From Halichoerus grypus (lineage: Eukaryota; Chordata; Mammalia; Carnivora; Phocidae), in NCBI RefSeq assembly GCF_964656455.1, contig NC_135716.1, forward strand, positions 108,470,389 through 108,534,388: a DNA stretch of 64,000 bases, read 5' to 3'. The notes beneath the pieces were generated by a model. It worked only from the letters and a program-made list of their open reading frames with translations, was not told where the DNA came from and did not search any database. This document shows, piece by piece, positions 10,975 to 22,392 of this stretch. Within the stretch, counting starts at the first letter, position 1. Every line of letters begins with the position of its first letter. The translations under genes were made by a program, and so were the position numbers.

Positions 10975-12550
10975 CAGAGACGTAACACAAGTAAAATACT
11001 TAAGAGGAACAAGATTTTGGTAATTACTTTTGAGAGCTAAATTTAGAACCTGTCAGAAGAAAAGCAGATGAATCTCTCCTGTAGGTTTTTAGAACTACTA
11101 ATGTCTTCATTATCAGTACTAGGCAATGATCATATTTGAGACATTTGATTAGTAAATGAGACATTTTGAATTTATAAGGATATTACAGAACTTTCCACAT
11201 TCCAAATGGCTGTATTTGTGATATTTATTATTTGACTGCTAGTTTAATAGCACCTTATAGGTAGTATAATATCTCATATGGGTAGAAGTACCTTGAACAT
11301 TTAAATGCTTTGTAAATGAAGAATCACTATTATTATATTATTGCAGTGTTAAGAATTGTGTTCACATGGACAAATGAAATATTCATAAATATGACCCAGT
11401 GATGGGTGTCATTTAAAAAAGTAATGATAAGCCTGGTGGCAAATTTTCCATTCCCCAAATTAAAACCGAAGGTGGTGATTTAAGAATGCCTTCAGTTTAT
11501 TTGAACTGAGTTATTGTTTGAAAAGGCAATGTGGGTTTTTCACACAAAGACAGGCTAAGGTCCTTTCATTAATTTTTGCTGCTACTTTGGAAAGAGCTTG
11601 TCACTCTTGGAGTATTGTCTGTTATACCACTCACATTAAACATTGGCTATGGCAGGAAGAGTTAATGAGAAACCCTACAAACCTCATATCCAAAGAAGTA
11701 GCCCTTTTAAGTTGTCAGAAGTTGGCAAATACTGCCTGGCAGTATTTTTGAGTGCCCAAATAGAATACCTGCTTTATGGCTTTGCCTCATTGTCCATTCT
11801 CTTTGCTTATCTCTTTTCAGCAAAATAGCAATGTTATTAAGGGTGACGTAATAATGGAAAATCACATTAGCCCTTAAAACTGTTCTTTTTTTAATGGGAA
11901 TATAAACAATGGCAGTATGATCATATGATGGTCTCATCTTCCTCCCCATTCTACTGGGAATACTCAGTGTAATATCAGGTGGGCTGGGTGGTAACAGCAT
12001 GTCAAGGCTCATGGCTGGTGGAGACCCCTGAGTGTGGTCTGAAGGGCTGAGCCTAGAAAATGACAGAATCTGCTGTGGAAAGGAGCAAGTGCGGTCACTA
12101 TGCACTGAGAGAGCAGACAGCAGGGGTGGGGTTAGTGTTTGGTCACTTGATTGTCACCCATGTAAGTGCTCCTCCATCCAGTAAAGGATTTTCCCACAGG
12201 GCTTAGAATGTGAAAGTACTGTTTACCTAAAATCTGTTATTTCTGGAATATGATGTCTCTTTGTATTCATAATTAGAGGAGAATTGTTTGTCATTTGGGA
12301 TTTTTGGGGGGGCAGGAGATGTGACATGGAGTCAGAAAAGGCTTAGGTTTTCTTTGTTGCATATCACAAATATGAGAGTCCATTTGTTCCTATTTACTTG
12401 TAAAATTCACTGTTAAGTCTGGGTGGAATTTTAAAACTACCCTACCCCCCCCCCGCCCATGCCTTTATAGAATCTCAGAAAACAGGAAAAAATGTCAAGA
12501 AACTTTTAGGACTAATATATGAAAGTAATTTGAATTGCATTTAGTGACTA
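10975..12550. other. Unassigned non-coding stretch
   Basis: It contains open frames at 11518-11751, 11643-11828 and minus 11707-12105 (132 codons). All overlap one another, look like random protein and lack recognisable domains. A C10 run lies near 12444-12453. No gene call. Confidence 0.55.
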
Positions 12551-12568
12551 TAGAAATTTAGTGTGTTT

Positions 12569-12776
12569 TTAAAAAGGTTTATTTATTTATTTGAGAGAGA
12601 GACAGAGGGAGTGGGTGGGGAAAAGGGCAGAGAGAGTGGGAGAGGGAGAGAGAGTTCTAAGCAGACTCCGTGCTCAGCGCAGAGCCTGTGCAGGGCTTGA
12701 TCTCACGACCCTGAGATATGACCTGAGCCGAAACCAAGAGCTGGATGCTCATCTGACTACACCACCCGAGCACCCC
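12569..12776 (-). mobile_element. CAN-SINE, older copy
   Basis: The tail GTTTTTAAAAAGG begins at 12567 and the head ends GAGCACCCC at 12776 with several substitutions (ACCACCCGAGC for GCCACCCAGGC). Duplication TAGAAATTTAGTGT (12551) / TAGAAATTTAATGT (12777). Confidence 0.92.
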
Positions 12777-12988
12777 TAGAAATTTAATGTTTGAGGTTGT
12801 TTCCTTAATCAAAACTAATACTTAATCAATACTAATACTATATATATTAAAACTATATATAGCTAGATAAAATATACTTTCCTAAAAAATCCAAAGATTG
12901 AGTATTCATTAGATTAAATGTCTATCAATTTTAAATGAAGAGACAATACCCTTGGCCATTTAGTTTTAATACTCAAAAGTGAAATAGG

Positions 12989-13185
12989 TGGGGCGCCTGG
13001 GTGGCTCAATCATTTAGACTCTTGATTCCAGCTCATGTCATGGTCTCAGGGTCATGAGATCGAGCCCCGAGGCTGGTTAAACTCTCAGCAGGGAATCTGC
13101 TTGAGATTCTCTCCCTCTCCCTCCGCCCCTCCCCACCATACTCTCTCTCTCTAAAAGAAGATAAATGAATCTTAAAAAAAAAAAA
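12989..13185 (+). mobile_element. CAN-SINE, full length
   Basis: The head starts at about 12989 (GGGGCGCCTGGGTGGCTCAA) and the A-tail ends near 13185. The exact 14-bp duplication AAAAGTGAAATAGG is at 12975-12988 and 13182-13195. The body is of the older type (CTTGAGATTCTCTC), unlike the 5401 copy. Confidence 0.95.
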
Positions 13186-13439
13186 GTGAAATAGGCATAA
13201 CAATAAGAATGTACTTAACCCTACTGAACTGTATTCTTAAATATGTCTAAGGTGATAAATTTTGTGTATTTTACCACAACTTTAAAAAAAAAAGTGAACC
13301 AAATACTTCCTCTATTACAGAAAAAGTATCCCGAGTCTCACTTGGGGCAAACATTTTGAAGGGTTCTAGGTGAAGACTAAACTCAAAGACACAAACTCCT
13401 GCTTTAGAGTCACAGAAGGCAACAGCTTAAAGGCGTTTT

Positions 13440-13620
13440 TGGAAATCAGGGAGTCCACCTTCTCTTTTCCTAGACTTGGAAAATATAGCCCACACAGGTA
13501 GAGTGACTGATCTAAGATCATACAGATCATGCAACAGAAGGGGGAATAGATACCCAGTATCTCTACACTCCCAGTCTTGGCTCTAACTGCTGCATTCTTC
13601 TGTCCTGGTCAGTAAATCAG
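13440..13620 (-). repeat. MIR fragment
   Basis: Antisense MIR order is visible: GTAGAGTGACTGATCTAAGATCATACAGATC (the GTTAAGTAACTTGCCCAAGGTCACACAG core), then CAACAGAAGGGGGAATAGATACCC, then CACTCCCAGTC and GCTGCATTC. Confidence 0.55.
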
Positions 13621-13941
13621 CATTGACCCCTCTCCTTAAACACCATATATTTTGTGTGTGGGTGTACTCAGTACTGTCAGTTTGATCATTTTTTTTTTTT
13701 TTCTACTTTGTCTCCATTTTCCTCTTTTCCCACAGTAACTTCATTTACATTCCATTTTTGCAAATATTTTCTATTTCTTTTCCTTTTCACTAACTTTAGG
13801 AAACTAGGCCTTATACAATGGCAAGCTGATTTTTTTCTAGGATAGGCAAAACAAAAGCAAAAACGTTTTCCTGTTATCGTTGGCATAAAATACATTAGAG
13901 ATATATGTTATAGTTTATAACAAACTTTCACATATATTTTG

Positions 13942-14051
13942 TTTTTTTTTCATTATGTTCAATCAGCCAACATATAGTACATCATTAGTTTTTGATGTAG
14001 TGATGAGCACTGGGTGTTATATGCAACTAATGAATCGTTGAACATTACATC
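13942..14051 (-). mobile_element. 5'-inverted (twin-primed) L1 3' end
   Basis: Positions 13942-14002 are the antisense of a carnivore L1 3' end (poly(T), CATTATGTTC, AACATATAGTACATC). From about 14003 the sequence switches to sense orientation (GAGCACTGGGTGTTATATGC, then ACTAATGAATCGTTGAACA). Flanks CACATATATTTT (13929-13940) and CGCATATATTTT (14051-14062) are a target-site duplication. The whole insertion is about 110 bp. Confidence 0.85.
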
Positions 14052-14084
14052 GCATATATTTTCTGTTTGATCCTTTAAGGGCAG

Positions 14085-14218
14085 ATAACTTTAGAATGCA
14101 AGGCCCATGAGGGAGGGGCCTTAGCTGGTTTGTTTTCATTGCTATGTCCTGGTACCTGAAATAGTGCCTGACACGTAGTCATTGTTCAATAAACATTTGC
14201 TGAATGAATAAATGAGTA
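14085..14218 (+). repeat. L2 3'-end fragment
   Basis: GCAAGGCCCATGAGGGAGGGGC, TTTTCATTGCTATGTCC, AGTGCCTGACACGTAGTC and TCAATAAACATTTGCTGAAT follow the L2 3'-terminal consensus in order. Confidence 0.85.
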
Positions 14219-14221
14219 TCA

Positions 14222-14325
14222 CTCTCATTTTAGAAATGAATATTTGCTCGATTAACATGTATATATTAGTGGCAGAGGCTGGACTCAAGTCCAGTGTTCC
14301 TGATTCCAAAGCCAGTACACCTTGC
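14222..14325 (+). repeat. MIR-like fragment
   Basis: TCATTTTAGAAATGAAT followed by TTAGTGGCAGAGGCTGGACTC and CCTGATTCCAAAGCC resembles the antisense-type MIR end (AGTAAGTGGCAGAGCTGGGATTC, TCTGACTCCAAAGCC), so the strand assignment is uncertain. It abuts the L2 fragment. Confidence 0.5.
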
Positions 14326-14339
14326 AAATCAAGACAGAT

Positions 14340-17240
14340 TTATAAGATATGAAGAGATGATGTGAAAGCAAAACAGGTGTGGAGGAAAGACTTAAGAATA
14401 TTGCATCTGAGATCATAATGGCATAGGGGCCAAAGAAGACGGTTGATATTAATAGACAAAAGGAAATTGTGGGCTGGAGACGTGGGATATGGAGAACTCA
14501 GGATAGAGGGAATCAGAATTGAAATTATATGAATGTGCCATTGAAATGGATTCAGTAAATTGGAGGAGAGGATTCTGATTCCTCCCTTCTCTTTACCCCT
14601 CCCTGTATGCTTCCCTCCGCAGTAAGAGCGAAGACACCCAGGCCTAATTTCAGCCATAAATGATGCCTAAACAAACACATAAAACAAGAAACAAACAAAA
14701 GCCCTCTATATGGCTACAAAATATTTATTTATGAGGCTGCTACATCAATAACACTAATTATACTGTAATTGCCAAGAACTGAAATTAATGTGATTTTGTG
14801 AAAATCCACAATCAATCTCAGGCCTAATTTCTGTGAATGAATGCACTCTGAACAAAATTTCAGTTTAGAGAGCATATTTCATTCTTAGAGTACTTGGCAA
14901 AATGACATCAGGGAGGAGAATTGTAAGATGTAATAGTATACTTCAATCCTAAACTATAAAGGCAATAAAGTCAGTCCATTTAGTACTGCCTGATTATAAA
15001 GCAGCTCCTTAACGGTTGCACAGTGAAGCTGGTTCTGTGAATTATCAGACCTTACCTCTAGCCATGAGAAAAGTCTCAGGATAGCAGACTGAAAAGTTCA
15101 GTGATTGCAGCATCATAATAATATTTCCCCAGCCATACATAGAGATACAGTAAAATTGAGTTATTTTCTGTTTAGATAGCAGGTGTAAATGAGAGAGACA
15201 AAGGGCCTTTCTCCTGAGCTGCTTCAGCATATGGAAAGGAAAATGTATTTTACACAGTTCCCAATGTGAACGTTATGTTCTCTACTTTGTGGATAATTTT
15301 GAGAAACACTTGTGGTCTTGCTTAAGATTTTAAAAATCCATCTCACTTTCATTTTGTGAATGCTTCTTATCTAGAGTGTCGTTCTAATACTGTGGAACTG
15401 GAATGGAGCTAGACCTCTTGTTTGTATTTCAGAGACTAAACAAGAGCTGCTGAAAATAAGGGACCATATTCTAAACATTCAATTTTAGCATGGAAAACAC
15501 TGTTTACACGGTCCACAGTAATGGCAGCTGTTTCAGCTATTTAAATAGTATAATTACACATTTCATTCCAGAGTATAACAGTAACAGTTAGTTTACTAGC
15601 AAATCTCAAATTGAATGTACTCGTTCCTATATAAACATGTACAGGTAACCTATCAATAGTTACTGCCAATTATATCTGAACTATAATTTGGTCTTTACTG
15701 GAGCCACAGTGCTTGAAAAGAATACTTTCCTTGGGAACATTGAACCTTCCTCTATCCCCCCAAACGATAAAAAAAAAAAAAAAAATACAGTTGTCAGCAT
15801 AATGTCTTGACATTCATGATGCCAGCCTGTCTTTACTCGTGTCAGATGTGAAAATAAATAGATATTAAACTGTCAGTCAATGAAATTGCAAAGTCAAGAA
15901 CAGCTCTAGCTGTGATCCTGGTGTGTTCTATTTGATGGACACAGGTGTTTAAGTGTTATGAATTCAACAGGGCCAGGGAACAAGAGAAACATTTTCCAGC
16001 AGTTTTCTATTTGCTAAAACATCAGAGATGAACTTTCCTACATCTCAGGACTTCAGTAGAATCTCAGAGGCTTGAAAAAGTGCCAAGAATTCCCCCACTG
16101 TTATCAGTGCTAAAATGTGAAAAGTTGGCCCCAATTCCTGAAGGTATATTCTGTTATCATCTATGTATGAAAGGTCTCCAAAGCCAAATAAAGGGCAACT
16201 CCATTGGCCTTGAATGCACATTTGTGACAGACACTAGACACCCACCTAGTTTATTATTCATAAGACACTTAAAGCCAGTCATCTGTCACTAATAAACATT
16301 AACAGTATTAAAAATTAACAATCATCTTACAGCATGATGAGACCACCACTTCCTTCTGCTTGATGAGTACTGGAGCAAAGCACATAATATTCATTTATAA
16401 CACTTATAACTTTAGCCATTGTTGTTATTATCGTTGCTGTTATTGTTAGCAATATTATGGTGTTGGCCTATGTGAGAGATCTCATCCTCTTGATGATACA
16501 AATTTGTCATTCTTCAATAAGTAGCATTAAATTTGTATCACAACAAGTATCGTTAAATTCTCTTACCAGAGAATGATGCTCTATAATGACATCATAAACA
16601 AAACCCTGTACTTGAATAGTAACTAGCCATATGAAGAAAGAACTGGATCCTTGTTGCTCTAGGACTCTTATACTGCACCATCGATCAGTTCACAAAGTAG
16701 TGTTCTCAAATATCAAGACTTATAGCTGGTGATTTTTGTGCCAACAGCTAGTTTAGATGTCTACAGTGATCAAACTGAAATGTTGCCCAAGGCTGATAAA
16801 ACACAATTTATATTCCTGTGATAATTTATTAAATTGTATGTAGAAAATCCTAGGTTGAGCATTTCCCTGATAATTCTCTTGGAATTATAATTTTCTTTTG
16901 GTGTCTGCTTCTGTAAGGACCTGAGCCAATGCAGTTAGAAAAGGCAGTTTAGAAAGATTACTCCAGTAGATAATTGGAAAATGACATTTGACAGAAACAA
17001 ATCTTACCAGATCAGATTAAATGCCTCATTCTGATTTGTCTTCAAATCAATATCCATGTTCAAGCATTTCCAAACTTGGGGACGGACGGTGTTGGCAGTG
17101 ACTTGCAGCTGAAATCAAGATGGATACAGATGATGAGCAATAGCACCAAAAGAGTTGGAGATACAACCAGCATCTCCTAGCAATAAAGGCTATTTTCCTG
17201 CTTCCGGAATAAAAACCTGTTATGCCTCCTTTTTCATTAA
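14340..17240. other. Repeat-poor stretch, candidate conserved non-coding DNA
   Basis: About 2.9 kb without a recognised repeat except an A17 run at 15769-15785. It contains several moderately complex segments with homeodomain-like TAATTA/TTAAT motifs, for example 14740-14830. The minus-strand frame at 14340-14657 (105 codons) has no recognised domain. Conservation itself cannot be seen from one sequence. Confidence 0.4.
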
Positions 17241-17329
17241 GGTGTTTTGTATTATTTTCTTATCATCACCTTATCGACAAGGATAGGTATTTTTTTCTGT
17301 TTGCTCTTCCTCATCTTGTTCTTCGTGGT

Positions 17330-18032
17330 AGATTGTAAAAATGGCCACACTTCTTTATTTCTACATCCTTTTGAAGTATGTTTGCCATTCCTCCCATCAG
17401 GAGGTAAGTCTATTTTCTCCCCTGTTAAATCTGGCTACCCTTGTGATTGGCTTTGACCAATCAGGGGGAAAATGGTGATAGTATGTCAGTCCGTGCCTTG
17501 ATCTCAAGAGCCCTGTCAAGCTTCTGCTCACTCTCTTGGATTCCTTCAGAGCTGCGATGTGAGCAAATCTGGACTAGCCTGCTGGGTGATGAGAGACACA
17601 TGGTCCAAGTACCATTAGCACTCCAGCTGACAGCCAGACAACCACCAGAAGCTAACTGGCAGCTGACTAAAAATATCAGTTGGAGTGGGTCCAACTGAGT
17701 CCTGAAAAATCACCCACCTGAGCCTGGCCTAAATTACTGTCCCACAGAATTGTGAGTTAACTGAATGGTTGTTGGCTTATTTTTTTTAAAGATTATTTAT
17801 TAATTTTAGAGAGAAAGGGAGAGAGAGAGAGAGAGTGAGCAGGGGAGGGGCAGAAGGAGAGAGAAAGAATCCTCAAACTGACTCCACGCTGAGCATGGAG
17901 CCGGACAAGGGGCTCTATCCCAGGACCCAGAGATCGTGCCCTGAGCCGAAATCAAGAGTAGGCTGCTTAGCAGCCTGAGCCACCCAGGTGCCCCAAATGG
18001 TTGCTGTTTTAAAGCACAGCAAAAACTAACAG
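17330..18032 (+). mobile_element. MaLR/ERVL-type LTR-like repeat, split by SINE
   Basis: Motifs in order: TTGTGATTGGCTTTGACCAAT (17439), a CTCTCTTGGATTCCTTCAGAG block, TAGCCTGCTGGGTGATGAGAGACACATGG (17575), CAGCTGACAGCCAGACAACC, CTGACTAAAAATATCAG, GAATGGTTGTTG at 17763, and after the SINE TTTTAAAGCACAGCAAAAACTAAC. This matches an old mammalian LTR-like repeat whose exact name I cannot give. The opposed frames at 17447-17698 (+) and 17461-17694 (-) fall inside it. Confidence 0.5.
17780..17994 (-). mobile_element. CAN-SINE, older copy
   Basis: The T-run starts at 17780 and the head ends CCACCCAGGTGCCCC at 17994. Flanks GAATGGTTGTTG (17763) and AAATGGTTGCTG (17995) are the duplicated target inside the LTR-like repeat. 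Confidence 0.93.
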
Positions 18033-18779
18033 TCTCTTTTTAACTCATTACAATGTAGTTTTGGTCTTCATCAACCAACTTACCTTGTCATGGTCTTCAA
18101 ATAGTGACTATGGTTGCCAGTTTTAATGTTCTAATTGTAATTCTTGTCCTACATCCCTTCTCTGCTGCAATGCTAACTTCTCTTTTCTTACAAGACAGCA
18201 GGACAGTCTTCTTTCTACTTCTTTAGTGACAGATCTAGTTGTTTCTTCTGGTTGCCCCTTATATGTTGGGGTTCTTTAGGGATCTGGCCTTAATCATTTT
18301 CTCTATCTATATATGATGTCCTTGAGTGCTTTCATTCATCTGGATATTCTAAACTTGTATGTATTCAGACATATAATGTGCATCAATTGACCCTGTCAGC
18401 TATATGGGGTCGCCCAATTGAGATATTTAGCAAGTGCCTGGAACTGAAAATAAATTTGAATTTTAAGTCATAATTCACTTTCCCTCCAAATGTTTTGTGA
18501 CTCTGGTAGTCATAAATTTCCAATCTAGATACCTCAGAGTCATCCTTGTTCCTTCCCTAAATGTTCCTTTTGACAGTGAAACTTCCATCTTTCCTTAGCT
18601 TATGACCACAAAACATCAGCTCAGACTTTGTGGCCAGTCTTTTCCCAGTATTACCAGAGTTACATTCCCAAATAAAATGTCATTATCCTCCTTATGGCCC
18701 CTGCTACAGGTAAAATCTAAACACTTTACTATGTATTTTCAAATCAGAAACACTTGCTTTAAAGTCAGCCTTCCAACAT

Positions 18780-18850
18780 AATAGGCCTCTGACCTTGGTT
18801 AACTTTGTAGCTTCTCTGAGCTTCCGTTTCTCTGTATGTATAATATACTT
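18780..18850 (+). repeat. MIR core fragment
   Basis: TCTGACCTTGGTTAACTTTG then CTTCTCTGAGCTTCCGTTTCTCTGT matches the MIR core (GTGACCTTGGGCAAGT, CCTCTCTGAGCCTCAGTTTCC). Confidence 0.5.
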
Positions 18851-19108
18851 TAAGTCATTCTGACCATTGAAAGACATACTTTAGGTAAGGCTCTTATCAG
18901 AAGGAATAGCATATAGTGAATATTTATGTTTCACCTAAATTTCACAGTCTGCCTCTAAGTTACTTCCCTAACATCATTTCTTGCTTAACCCCCCTCCCCC
19001 AATCTATATTTTCCCCTTTACTCCTGGCCTTGAAATATCTAGTGTATTGGCCACACTTAGTTTGGCACCAGTTCCTAAGTAGTCTACCATATTTTATTGA
19101 TTTTAAGA

Positions 19109-19305
19109 TTTTTTTTAAAGATTTTATTTATTTATTTGAGAGAGGGAGACACAGCAGGAGAGGGAACACAAGCAGGGGGTGTGGGAGACGGAGAAGCAGG
19201 CTTCCCGTGGAGCAGGGAGCCCGATGCAGGGCTCGATCCCAGGACCCTGGGATCATGACCTGAGCCAAAGGCAGATGCTTAACGACTGAGCCACCCAGGC
19301 GCCCC
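19109..19305 (-). mobile_element. CAN-SINE, full length
   Basis: Head end GCGCCCC at 19305, tail T-run at 19109-19116. The exact 12-bp duplication TGATTTTAAGAT is at 19098-19109 and 19306-19317. The plus-strand frame at 18916-19263 runs through SINE antisense and is not a gene. Confidence 0.95.
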
Positions 19306-19959
19306 TGATTTTAAGATATTTTTAACATCTCTAATATGAGGGTATATCTTACAATTAGTGGCATATGATAATTTAATTGGTAGCTTTATTCTGTTTTATT
19401 TTGATAGCACTTACATGGTGTATACGTGAAATATGATATTTGCTTTCTGATTCCTTGCCTTTGTTCATTTTTCCTAGAATAATGTTCTTTCCTTAACTTC
19501 TGGGTAAACTCAGGATTTTCGGACTTGCTCAGACATTTCTTCCCTCTCAGTTTTCCATGTTTCTACAGCCCACTTTCTGTAACTCTCTATCTGCTTAGGG
19601 TTAACTAACTATACAAGTAGAAGGAACACAGTCCACACAAGACCCCACTGAATTCTGACACTACCTGCATATTCTGGGGGTTCCCCTAAACACCAGGAAT
19701 TTCAATAATTCTCCAGAAGTGCTACAGAACTCATTGAAAGCTGTTATACTTGTGGTTATGGTTTATTACAGAGAAAAAATACAAATTGGAATCAGCCAAA
19801 GGAAGAAGTGCAAAGGACAGAATCCAGGAAAATATCAGAAACAGAGCTTCTTTTGTCTTGGAGTCAGGACACATTACTTTTCTGACATCAGTGTATGACA
19901 ATACGCATGGAGTTTTACCAATCTAGGAAGCTTCCCGGAGCTCCAGAGTCCAGAGTTTT

Positions 19960-19979
19960 GTTCTTTTTTTTTTTTTTTT
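19960..19979 (-). mobile_element. Poly(A)-only retro-insertion
   Basis: A 20-nt insert, GTTC followed by 16 T, is flanked by a perfect 15-bp duplication AGAGTCCAGAGTTTT at 19945-19959 and 19980-19994. The duplication plus pure tail is what L1-mediated insertion leaves when the copied RNA is lost almost completely. Confidence 0.8.
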
Positions 19980-20020
19980 AGAGTCCAGAGTTTTAATTGG
20001 TGCTCCATCACCTAGCTATC

Positions 20021-20044
20021 ATTGATTGATTGATTGATCGATTG
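20021..20044. repeat. (ATTG)n tetranucleotide run
   Basis: Six units of ATTG, with one ATCG variant, inside the old LTR. Confidence 0.9.
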
Positions 20045-20354
20045 CCAATATGGTGGATCTCCAGGTGACCCAAAGCTCCAACATGAAGCCATATTGTCTG
20101 TTGGTTTTTCTGGCATTGTCAGCTTCTACCTGAAATCATACTGCTAGACTATGCAGCATGACCTCAGGCAAACAAAGACACCCCTATCAAATATGACATT
20201 CCAAAGGCTTAGAGATTACCTCCCAGCCAAGGACAAAAGTCAGACCTCTTTTTAGACAAGGTCAGATTCTTTATTACACACTATTATATACTTACTAGAA
20301 ATTATTATCTTCTATATGTCTTTTCTCTGTAGGCTAGATGCTCCCACAGGAAGA

Positions 20355-20575
20355 AGAGCACATATTTTTAAGTCAGATAGACCTATATTCAAATCCTGGA
20401 TCCATTGCTTATCTACAGGATGAACTTGGGGAAGTAAAAAAGCTTTAGTTTTCTAATCTAAAAAATAGGTGAAATTATATGAATATTATAAGATTATTCT
20501 AAGAATGAATTAGATAATATATATGGAATATTTATAGGAATATCTGACCACAATAATCATTTAATAGACAGTGGC
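20355..20575 (+). repeat. MIR, nearly full length
   Basis: In order: TTTTAAGTCAGATAGACC, TTCAAATCCTGGATCCATTGC, GATGAACTTGGGGAAGT, AGTTTTCTAATCTAAAAAATAGG, GAATGAATTAGATAATATATATGG and TCTGACCACAATAATCATTTAA. These follow the MIR consensus from the tRNA-related part to the 3' end. Confidence 0.8.
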
Positions 20576-20579
20576 AAAT

Positions 20580-22190
20580 TATATGATTATTATCATTTTT
20601 CCTTTAGTATCCACACAGATTACAATTAACATCCCAATTCTTCTATTAGGAAAAGAAAGCAAAAAGTAATAAAGGAAAAAAATAAGCTTAAATAGCTCAG
20701 AGACTGAATCAAATTTCATTAAATATCATGTTTCAATCATAGATAATTTATATTAATTCCACAAGCTAACAACTTTATGCTTTAGATTATTATTTCTAAA
20801 ATAGGAGATCTATGGTTACTAGGATATTGACAATACTGTGTGAAGAAAACTATAGCTAATAGCCATCTTCATTAAAGAAAATCAGCCTTTAAATTAAGTT
20901 AAATCAAGAACATCTACAAAAGAAAACTGAAGTTTCCAGATTAGTGATTGAGTATGAAAAACTAAATCCCAGACATAGGGTGAGTTATAAATGATCTCCA
21001 ACTTCCCTCAAAGGAAAAGCTTTTTGAACATCTACATAAATGGCATATCCAACTCTGCTTGAATACTTCCAATGTAAGCAAGAAAAAAGTGGCTTTGTCT
21101 CAAGATGGGTTTGATTTAAAATATTACCTTAAAAAATCTCTCCTGGACTTTCAATTCCAGCAAAATTATAAATAAAGCAATATGAAATTCTTTCTTACTA
21201 CGAAACCGCAAAAATGCATGATAAAATATAAAAATCAGCCTTGTAAAAGCTAAGTTCTTCAGAAATCTGGGAAAATCTCTAGCAACAGGGAATGAAGAAG
21301 AAAACAAAAAAGAGCTGAAAGCAAATAAACTGATGCTGAAGCTTTGCTAAGAGAGCCTTTCTATTGGGTATACAAATTTTTAGACTAACTTCTGGGTGGA
21401 AATAGGAGGCCAGATTATGGACCTATTCAAGGTAGAGAATGAGAACTGAGACTCACCAAGAAATTCAGGGCTGAGAAGGGCACTTAAAAAAAAATGAAGA
21501 AAGTTGGAGCGGGGAGTGGGAAATCTACTAATGGCACAGAGCATGTGTAAAGAAACTTGAAACTTGCCCATTTTCACCTGGGATCTAGATAAAAGTCTCC
21601 TCTGAGATTTTTACCTATGGACCTACTCTTTTTAAGATTTGGAATTTAAATTTAGTCTATGCGTGGGAGTTTAGGATTCCCCAAGTTAAAATAAGAAAAA
21701 GTAATGCAAAATTATTTCTGACTGATGATACCTCTGTGGCATCTGTAATATATACATTCAAATTCACTTGGAGGACATGTGCTCCAGTCAGGCTACACAG
21801 GACTCCCACAGATAAAGTCCTGCTGAATATAACCTCACAATTCAACACTATAAACAAATAAGGAAACGAACAATGAGGGAGAGTTAGCAGGCATATTAAA
21901 CATTAGTATTAAATCCTTATGAACCTTAGATATGGAACTAAGAAATTATGTTTAAAATTTAACAAAATGTGGAAGAAGGACATATAAAATAAAAAATACG
22001 ATAAAATGCTATTAGAAAGGAACAGGAAGCAGATATGAAAAAGATTCAGGTAGAGCATCTATAAAAGAACAATATAGTCAGTGAAATTAAAAAGTCAGAG
22101 TTAAAGAGCATTTTACACAACATTTTACAAATTGCTAAGAGAGGGAGAGCAAGCACAGAAATGGAAAATAGATGTGATGAAAGTTCTTTT
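20580..22190. other. AT-rich unassigned stretch, maybe L1 5' side
   Basis: Purine-rich, stop-dense sequence. The second half (from about 21690) has the character of an old L1 ORF1-side region and may be the 5' continuation of the L1 that is clear from 22460. I could not anchor it to specific motifs. Short minus-strand frames at 21116, 21380 and 21657 are not convincing. Confidence 0.4.
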
Positions 22191-22194
22191 TGAC

Positions 22195-22267
22195 ATATAA
22201 AGTAACATTAACAGGTTCTGAGGATTAGGACATGGATCCCTTTGGGGGTCATTAATCAACCTACCAC
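22195..22267 (-). mobile_element. MLT1 LTR end fragment
   Basis: ATTAACAGGTTCTGAGGATTAGGACATGG, then TTTGGGGGTCATTAATC and CCTACCACA are the antisense of the MLT1 5' end (TGTGGTAGGC...). Confidence 0.75.
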
Positions 22268-22356
22268 AAGAGGTTGTGCCTAATTTTTCAGATTTAATAA
22301 AATATAATGAACATCATATAATAGTTTTTTCCATAGAACCAACTTTATTTTTGTTT

Positions 22357-22392
22357 GTAATATAATATGATATGATATATAATATAATATCA
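22357..22392. repeat. AT-rich microsatellite-like run
   Basis: Alternating AATATAATATGATATG-type units without a clean period. Confidence 0.7.

Larger units (their letters stand above)
18200..19560 (+). mobile_element. Degraded L2 LINE, interrupted
   Basis: L2 landmarks appear in order: GGGGTTCTTTAGGGATCTGGCC (18268), a region matching the CTCATCCACTCC segment, CTCAGAGTCATCCTTGTTCCTTCC (18533, the GAGTCATCCTTGACTCC block), TCCTCCTTATGGCCCCTG, and after 19440 TGTTCATTTTTCCTAGAATAATG and CTTGCTCAGACATTTCTTCC. The MIR piece at 18780 and the SINE at 19109 break it. Boundaries and continuity between 18850 and 19440 are uncertain. Confidence 0.6.
19610..20285 (-). mobile_element. ERV-type LTR, old
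   Basis: The plus strand reads as antisense of a retroviral-type LTR 3' part: ACTGAATTCTGACACTACC, GGTTCCCCTAAACACC, GAACTCATTGAAAGCTGTTATAC, TGGTTATGGTTTATTACAG (an AATAAA-class signal on the minus strand) and then CAAATTGGAATCAGCCAAAGG. The right part has CCTATCAAATATGACATTCC. The family was not named with certainty. It carries a poly(T) insertion and an (ATTG)n run. Confidence 0.55.

Noticed and set aside
11707..12105. 132-codon minus-strand frame
   Set aside because: No recognised domain, overlaps two plus-strand frames of similar quality, and has no splice or promoter context.
17447..17698. Opposed 83- and 77-codon frames
   Set aside because: Both lie inside an old LTR-like repeat.
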